From Euperipatoides rowelli (taxonomy: Eukaryota; Onychophora; Udeonychophora; Euonychophora; Peripatopsidae), in NCBI GenBank assembly GCA_003024985.2, contig PXIH01S0001010.1: a DNA stretch of 12,210 nucleotides. One strand, given 5' to 3'. Below, in pieces: positions 7,957 to 12,210 of this stretch. Below the pieces are notes generated by a model. It did not search any database. It saw only the letters and a program-made list of their open reading frames with translations, and was not told the origin of the DNA. A program made the position numbers and the translations under genes. Each line of letters opens with the position of its first letter. Within the stretch, counting starts at the first letter, position 1.

Positions 7957-8645
7957 AGGCGTGTTCGTCAATAGCTAACTTTTTGAATTATTTAAACTCT
8001 TCAATACTTTTTCGTTCGTCATTAATCGCACAAAATTAACTAGACCGTTCATCATTAAAAAAATCTAGTTCATTTCGTTAGTTTCGTTTCAAACTTTCTA
8101 ACCCTGCTCAAGAAGTGTGAGGTTCTGTTTTCATAATGGCCGACAAAAAAAAGTTATCATTGCTTCAACTTGGATTTATTAAAAGAGATTGGAATTGTTA
8201 TGTAAAAACATAGTGATTACAATATCTTAGATTATTGGGGTAGCGATAATTTTTCATTTTAATCATCTGCAATCCTAATTATGAATTTTACATTCATTTT
8301 TTTTTTGGGGGGAAGGAAATACAACGATTTTAAATATCCCTGTAAGTAACGCTGCACAAGTCTTTACCTGAAAGGATTAATGCAGTAATTTGAAAATGCG
8401 TGTCTTTGTAAAATAGTCTTCGATACAAACATTTTTTTTTAATATATTATTTTATTAATAAGTTAGAATTTCATCTTCATTTGCATTGGAATTATTGTTA
8501 CATAAAATCATACTAAACTATTTTATTATGATCGAGTCCTTTGCTACTCAGAAAGATCGTTCGCCTATAAAATTAAATGTTCACGTGACCAGGTTCACAC
8601 CAAATAAATGAAGCGCACTGAAAAAATCTAATGACGAACATGCCT
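7957..8645. mobile_element. 689-bp non-autonomous DNA transposon candidate
   Basis: The left end AGGCGTGTTCGTCAATAG (7957-7974) and right end CTAATGACGAACATGCCT (8628-8645) are inverted, 16 of 18 paired. One mismatch is a CpG-to-CpA change. The trinucleotide TAT flanks both ends (7954-7956 and 8646-8648), a possible 3-bp target duplication, though weak in AT-rich DNA. Further copies of the terminal word GTTCGTCAWTA lie just inside the left end as direct repeats (7963, 8014 and, as GTTCATCATTA, 8047), a layout typical of subterminal transposase-binding sites. An inverted pair AACTAGA/TCTAGTT lies at 8038-8044/8064-8070. The element carries about 20 CpGs, far more than its surroundings, suggesting a fairly recent arrival. 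It contains one ATG-started short frame (8136-8213) but no transposase. Superfamily undecided; PIF/Harbinger is possible. Confidence 0.7.
8136..8213 (+). CDS. 25-codon ORF inside the inverted-repeat element
   Basis: ATG GCC GAC opens a short frame of 25 residues, MADKKKLSLLQLGFIKRDWN and then CYVKT, ending in TAG at 8211-8213. The N-terminus is lysine-rich and the composition is unlike that of the AT-driven chance frames nearby. It lies in the middle of the 689-bp element, preceded by a CpG-poor, non-repetitive stretch that could be a leader. A possible reading is the leftover start of the parent transposon's protein after internal deletion. A donor-like GTAAAA at 8201 could also mark the end of a former exon. 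I recognise no protein family, and a frame this short may be chance. Expression is not implied. Confidence 0.2.
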   Translation: MADKKKLSLLQLGFIKRDWNCYVKT

Positions 8646-8791
8646 TATATATCATCTCTATAATCAAAGCTAGAAACAATTAAAAAAAAATAGCAAAAAC
8701 TTTTATTAGGGCATATTATTCAGTACTTAATTATATTCATAGTATTTAATACTTTTTGTTTATTTATAATAAATGTTGCAGTTAATGTACC

Positions 8792-8890
8792 GTACTATTT
8801 TTAATTTAATGTCTTTTTATTTTTGTATTTATAAAATCCAATGTTAATATAGTTTACAGAGTCTGTTTGACCAATGTATTAAAATATATT
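8792..8890 (+). repeat. imperfect direct repeat, copy 1
   Basis: GTACTATTTTTAATTT (from 8792), a GTCTTT word, TATAAA, then CCAATGTTAATATA and CAGAGTCTG followed by CAATGTATTAAAATAT. The same order of words appears in copy 2 (9085-9190) with small indels. The shared ordered words cannot be explained by A+T content alone. An ancient segmental duplication or two inserts of one short element are both possible. Confidence 0.5.
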
Positions 8891-9084
8891 TTTTATTTAA
8901 TAGTTAGTTAATTAATAATTATTTGCTAATTAGAATGCATTTTAAATGTAATGTTGTATGACTTTTGCATATTTATGTATAAATATTAAATTTATTACAT
9001 GGTTTTTAATGTGACTGTTAAACAATGTTAAAAATAAGTGATAATATATTTAAAGATTGTTATATTTCAACGATTAATTTGATT

Positions 9085-9190
9085 GTACTATTTTTAATTT
9101 GTCTTTATTTTTTCTATAAATATGTCCATTGTTAATATAATAGTGCACACATCACAGTCTTGCTCATTGTGGGGTGAATAAATATGAGTT
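9085..9190 (+). repeat. imperfect direct repeat, copy 2
   Basis: Starts with the same 16 bases GTACTATTTTTAATTT as copy 1, then GTCTTT, a TATAAATA word, TCCATTGTTAATATA, CACAGTCTTG, CATTGTGGGGTGAATAAA. The end carries an AATAAA word, so a retroposon 3' tail is one possibility. Copies are 293 bases apart in the same orientation. Confidence 0.5.
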
Positions 9191-9501
9191 TGTTTTAAGA
9201 GAGGAAAAAAATGTATAATCAATTTATTTAAGATATACAGTAAATAAGCATTAAGTAAAATGATTTGTGGGGTTCTTTAATTGGAAATTCATTTTTATAA
9301 ATATTATATAATATCTAAATGCTAAATTTTCCAATTTCATTTATATCGGGATCAGGCATTCTTAAAACAGTTCTTCATAGACCTGGTTTCAATATATTTT
9401 TTTTTTTAAGGGGGGAGGTAGGGTTATATATTTATATATACAGTATATTATTTCTTCTTTTTTTTCAAGATAAACATATTTTAATGCTTGTCCGTGTTCA
9501 G

Positions 9502-9579
9502 GTTTAGAGACTGAAGGAATCTTCCGAAGATGCGCTAATGTACAAGCTGTCAAAGATGTTCAGGAAATTTTTAATCTTG
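9502..9579 (+). CDS. RhoGAP gene, exon B (arginine finger)
   Basis: A 78-nt phase 1-1 exon between the acceptor tgtccgtgttcag and a consensus donor gtaagt. After completing the split Gly codon it reads LETEGIFRRCANVQAVKDVQ and EIFNL. RhoGAP domains carry an invariant arginine finger in a GxFRxS context. Here EGIFRR supplies it, with the first Arg codon at 9525-9527. In the family, this Arg reaches into the GTPase active site and stabilises GTP hydrolysis on Cdc42, Rac or Rho. The closest pattern I know is ARHGAP1 (TTEGIFRRSANTQVVREVQ). Here a Cys stands where that Ser is, and the catalytic Arg is kept. Intact splice sites and an open frame continuous with exons A and C argue for a working gene. 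Confidence 0.93.
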
Positions 9580-9732
9580 GTAAGTGTATTAATTCTTTAT
9601 TTGGAATTAGTATAATATTTTTTTTACTTTGTTTTATTTATTTTTCTATATTCATTGCATTACATTTATAATACTTATTGCTAAAAGTTTTCATCTCTCC
9701 CTAATAATATTTTTCAAAATTTTAATTTTTAG
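9580..9732 (+). other. short intron between exons B and C (153 bp)
   Basis: Begins gtaagtg and ends taatttttag; phase 1. T-rich throughout, with no other features seen. It is much shorter than the neighbouring introns, which carry insertions. Confidence 0.9.
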
Positions 9733-9861
9733 GTCAAACCGTTGATTTTAATGAGTTAGATGATGTTCATACTGCAGCTGTGATTCTAAAGACCTTTTTA
9801 AGAGAACTTTCAGAGCCTCTCATGACTTATGAACTTTATGAGCAAATTGTTAAACTGAACG
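9733..9861 (+). CDS. RhoGAP gene, exon C (LKTFLREL segment)
   Basis: A 129-nt phase 1-1 exon. It completes a Gly codon and then reads QTVDFNELDDVHTAAVILKT, FLRELSEPLMTYELYEQIVK, LN, ending one base into the next codon before donor gtacagt. The ILKTFLREL block is a RhoGAP hallmark; in p50RhoGAP its Lys and Arg help position the arginine-finger loop and contact the GTPase. Both are present (AAG at 9789-9791, AGA at 9801-9803). The usual Pro of RELPEPL is Ser here. ARHGAP1/ARHGAP8 read AVILKTFLRELP in the same place, which supports the assignment. Exons A to C give about 93 residues, roughly the N-terminal half of a RhoGAP domain. The rest, including the FGPNL-type motif, must lie beyond 12210. 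Confidence 0.93.
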
Positions 9862-10991
9862 GTACAGTATTTTAAATTAAACTGTAATTATCTGTTCAAA
9901 ATGTCTTTTTTTAACCTTTTAAGGACTATTAAAGCTTTATTTTTAATGCATCTTGAAGATATATTATTGAATAATGAACAAAAACTTTGAACTTGATACC
10001 AACAGATTGAAATCTTAACTTAGAGACATAAATGGAACCCATTGGTGCTTACATTCTGTATAAATTACATAATTGAAGAGTGACAATAAAATATCAATTA
10101 CTTTTTTTTTGTATTTCTCTTACTTAATATAATTAGCCTATTATAAATAAGATAATCATGATGATGTACATCATAGGTATTCTCCTTTTTCCAAGATATT
10201 TTTTTTTTGCAACCTATTCAAAGTATTCATAGAGAATAAATTTGGTGACCCTCTTCAGTTATGCTGTTTATAAGGAAGTCATATTTTATGTCCATATTTT
10301 GTACTTTAGAATTTTTCCCCAGCCATCTCATAGATGGTTTATACACAGTGTGCAATTTGTTATAAGTATATCTGTGACGTTCACATATGAAATAATTATC
10401 TGATTTATGCTCGCACAAAAGTTTTGCTTTTCCTTAACACTTAATTCTGTAGTTAAAACATTAGGAGTTTCACAATAAATTACTAGTCACATTACAATAA
10501 CATTTATTTATTTTACTTCAACATATTTAAATTGCAGTTTGTGACAAGTACCACATAAAAATATCACAGAATATTTATATCAGCCTGTAATGTAAAGAGG
10601 AAGAAGCCAAAGCACTTAGAATTAAAAAACATATATGTACAGTAGATCACAAATAATAACAGTCAAAAGAAAATATGTCTTTTAAATTGACTCAATGTTA
10701 ACAATAAACAAATATTACATTGTTTTTACAAATTCTGTTGGAATAAATTCCTTAAAGCAAGGAAGTCTATGTTAAAAAAGAACTGTCCTTGTGAAAGAAT
10801 CAGTTGACAAAGAAGTTGCATTTGAACAGGAATATTAGATCTAGAATAAATAGTTTTATGAACTAGTATACAGTTTATTTATACTGTATATATACAGTAT
10901 AATATATATACATGTACAGTATATATTATAAAGAATGATAATTAAAAAAATATATAGAACTGCAATAAAATAATTCTTCTTTTATTTTATA
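9862..10991. other. AT-rich intron DNA after exon C
   Basis: Starts with the exon C donor. No further RhoGAP exon recognised. A 63-codon minus-strand frame at 10418-10227 shows no familiar motif and has no splice or promoter support. A TA-rich palindromic cluster lies at 10868-10921. Confidence 0.6.
10879..10902. repeat. perfect 24-bp palindrome in a TA-rich cluster
   Basis: The core ATACTGTATATATACAGTAT (10881-10900) is its own reverse complement, and two more base pairs extend it on each side (TT at 10879-10880, AA at 10901-10902). It holds two TACNGTA 7-mers, with a third at 10915 just downstream. Most likely a TA-type microsatellite capable of cruciform or hairpin formation. Confidence 0.6.
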
Positions 10992-11607
10992 TTGTAATAT
11001 TATTTTCATAACGTTTGCCGGACATCAGCAAATGAAGAGTGAGCATGTCAGGCCCTCTATGATTGCTTGTGACAAACATTCTTTATTTCATAGTTCTTTA
11101 CACAGTTGTGAAGAATGCAGTCAACCTGGCACTCAGATATCAGGTGATGGAATAACATTACTGTTGGCAGCCCTATTTAATATATAAGTCCAAATTGTGA
11201 CCATTGAAGACAGCTGCACGATAAAGGCACAACAGAACTGGAACTACTATTACTGGAAATGTGTAACAGGTACAGGTAATCAGTAGGCTGGATGGCTGAC
11301 AGCCAATAACAAAACGTTCTAACTAACAACTAAAGATGGATGAATATGATAAGGCTGGAACTGGCTGCAAACTGCTGGTTGCATACGGTAATAAATAATA
11401 ACGAGAACAAACTAAAAAGTCCCAACTGGCTGAAGCCCGTGGTCAACACAGGAACAGTGACGGTCAAATCTTGATGGGAGAATAGTATATGCCGTTATCC
11501 AACTCCAGTAAACTAAAGGAACATAAATTCCTTAAGGTAAGATACATGAGTGGACAACTGCACATACCGCTGCCATCAAGTGAGACTTCTAAACAAAAGA
11601 ATGCAAC
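10992..11607 (-). mobile_element. possible solo LTR or other transposon remnant
   Basis: This stretch is clearly less AT-rich than its surroundings. Read on the minus strand, it has a TATA-like TATATATTAAATA (11186-11174) and, about 95 bases further, AATAAA (11087-11082). Promoter then poly(A) signal at this spacing is the U3-R arrangement of an LTR. The upstream part repeats CCAGTT/CAGCCAG words (11290-11440), as U3 regions often do. A 9-bp TATTTTATA lies at both edges (10983-10991 and 11608-11616). It could be a target duplication, but an all-A/T 9-mer may recur by chance. No protein-coding remnant is visible. Unrelated GC-richer DNA is an alternative. Confidence 0.3.
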
Positions 11608-11798
11608 TATTTTATAACAAAATAAAAGCATGTATGCTAATTTGAACTAAATTAGCTATTGCAAGTTTTATTACAATTAATTTACACATCCAGAGAAGCG
11701 ACTTGTTTTATGCAATGTTTCTAATCCTTTATTTTAAACTAAAAGCGGATATTCTCTGAATGCACAAATTAATGTTACAAATAAAATATACTAATNAT

Positions 11799-12210
11799 AG
11801 TTTAATGTTGGACTTTAGAAAAGCCTATGACAATGTCTCTCATAATATCCTTATTCATAAACTTATCGATTTAGGTATCCCTTCTAATGCACTCAATTGG
11901 ATTATTTCATTTTTCTTGGAAAGATGTCATATACTTACACAACAGTCTTCAACTAAGCTAGTAAGCTTTACTGCTGCTAATTGTTTTTCCTCAAGGAGCT
12001 GTCATGGGCACCTTTCTATTCACAGTTCTTATAAATGACTTTTCTTTAAGCATTGATGTGATTGACAATAGGTTAAAATTTGTGGATGCTGTTATGGAAT
12101 CATGTCATGTGCCCAATAATAGTTCTCTCTCTCTCCGTTGGATATGAATGAGCAGGTGATGCAGCTGCAATTCTTCCCTTAAATCCCAATAAAACTTCAG
12201 TAATGATTCA
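11799..12210 (+). pseudogene. non-LTR (LINE) reverse transcriptase, decayed, runs off the window
   Basis: Frame 1 (11799-about 11980) gives SLMLDFRKAYDNVSHNILIH and KLIDLGIPSNALNWIISFFL. This is RT motif A with its catalytic Asp (GAC 11811-11813), followed by the GI..L.WI..FL block of LINE RTs. The frame then shifts: PQGAVMGTFLF and LINDF (from 11989) are motif B. KFVDA (12076-12090) stands where the catalytic [FY]xDD belongs, with the second Asp replaced by Ala. A TGA follows at 12145-12147. A third frame then gives LNPNKTSVMI (12179-12208), the LN..KT..M motif. Three frames, a stop and a lost catalytic residue make it inactive. The FVDD-like motif suggests the CR1/L2/Rex1 side of the non-LTR tree, but this is tentative. 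It lies in the same direction as the host gene, inside an intron. One ambiguous base (N) is at 11796. Confidence 0.88.

Larger units (their letters stand above)
7098..9501 (+). other. intron between exons A and B (2.4 kb)
   Basis: A phase-1 intron starting gtacatc and ending tgtccgtgttcag. It holds two inverted-repeat elements (7281-7570 and 7957-8645) and an imperfect direct duplication (8792-8890 and 9085-9190). The remainder is AT-rich, with poly-T tracts and a G-run (8309-8314). A 62-codon open frame near 9319-9507 is chance: it is low-complexity and overlaps the exon B boundary in the wrong frame. Confidence 0.8.

Noticed and set aside
9319-9507. 62-codon plus-strand frame ending in exon B
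   Set aside because: It reads the exon B start in a different frame from the RhoGAP protein and is otherwise poly-T and TA repeat sequence.
10227-10418. 63-codon minus-strand open frame with less biased composition
   Set aside because: No recognised domain, no flanking splice sites that would extend it, and it lies antisense within an intron. Length is within chance.
10743-11535. Identical 13-mer ATAAATTCCTTAA at 10743 and 11523, as LTR or duplication edges
   Set aside because: Match is short and A/T-rich, does not extend beyond about 19 bases, and does not coincide with the edges of the GC-richer island.
1-12210. CRISPR array, bacterial operon, phage or prophage
   Set aside because: No regular spacer repeats and no prokaryotic gene structure. 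The coding signal is spliced and eukaryotic.

Overview
This window looks like a piece of an AT-rich animal nuclear genome (roughly 72-75% A+T by eye). It holds three exons of a protein-coding gene on the + strand, separated by long introns full of repeat and transposon remnants. There is no bacterial-style gene packing, no operon and no long open frame. GT/AG splice sites, phase-1 introns and a LINE reverse-transcriptase relic all point to a metazoan. I cannot fix the phylum. An invertebrate is the best guess, from the base composition, the repeat types and the divergence of the protein from vertebrate family members.

The gene is a RhoGAP of the p50RhoGAP type (ARHGAP1/ARHGAP8, CRAL-TRIO/Sec14 plus RhoGAP). 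Exon A (7024-7097), exon B (9502-9579) and exon C (9733-9861) join in one continuous frame. They encode about the first half of the RhoGAP domain, including the arginine finger (EGIFRR, exon B) and the LKTFLREL motif (exon C). The CRAL-TRIO part should lie upstream of the window and the rest of the RhoGAP domain downstream. I found neither inside it.

Layout. 1-7023 is intron-like DNA with no recognised gene. It carries a small CG-containing repeat array (1651-1913) with two AGMTGGCGC motifs, a C-rich/G-rich inverted-repeat island (2405-2533), several hairpins and some short dispersed repeats. The intron 7098-9501 contains two compact inverted-repeat elements that look like non-autonomous DNA transposons: 290 bp at 7281-7570 (18-bp ends, 16/18 paired, flanked by TAA) and 689 bp at 7957-8645 (18-bp ends, 16/18 paired, flanked by TAT). 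The larger one has extra copies of its terminal motif just inside the left end and a 25-codon ATG-started open frame. The same intron ends with an imperfect direct duplication of about 90-100 bp. The last intron (9862 onward) holds AT-rich DNA, a TA-rich palindrome, a less AT-rich island (about 10992-11607) with LTR-like signals on the minus strand, and a decayed non-LTR reverse transcriptase (11799-12210) in three different reading frames.

Across the whole window the palindromic 7-mer TACNGTA occurs 23 times by my hand count, about six times what base composition predicts. I see no complete, clearly novel biological system. The most interesting items are the two inverted-repeat elements, the TACNGTA excess and the AGMTGGCGC repeat array.
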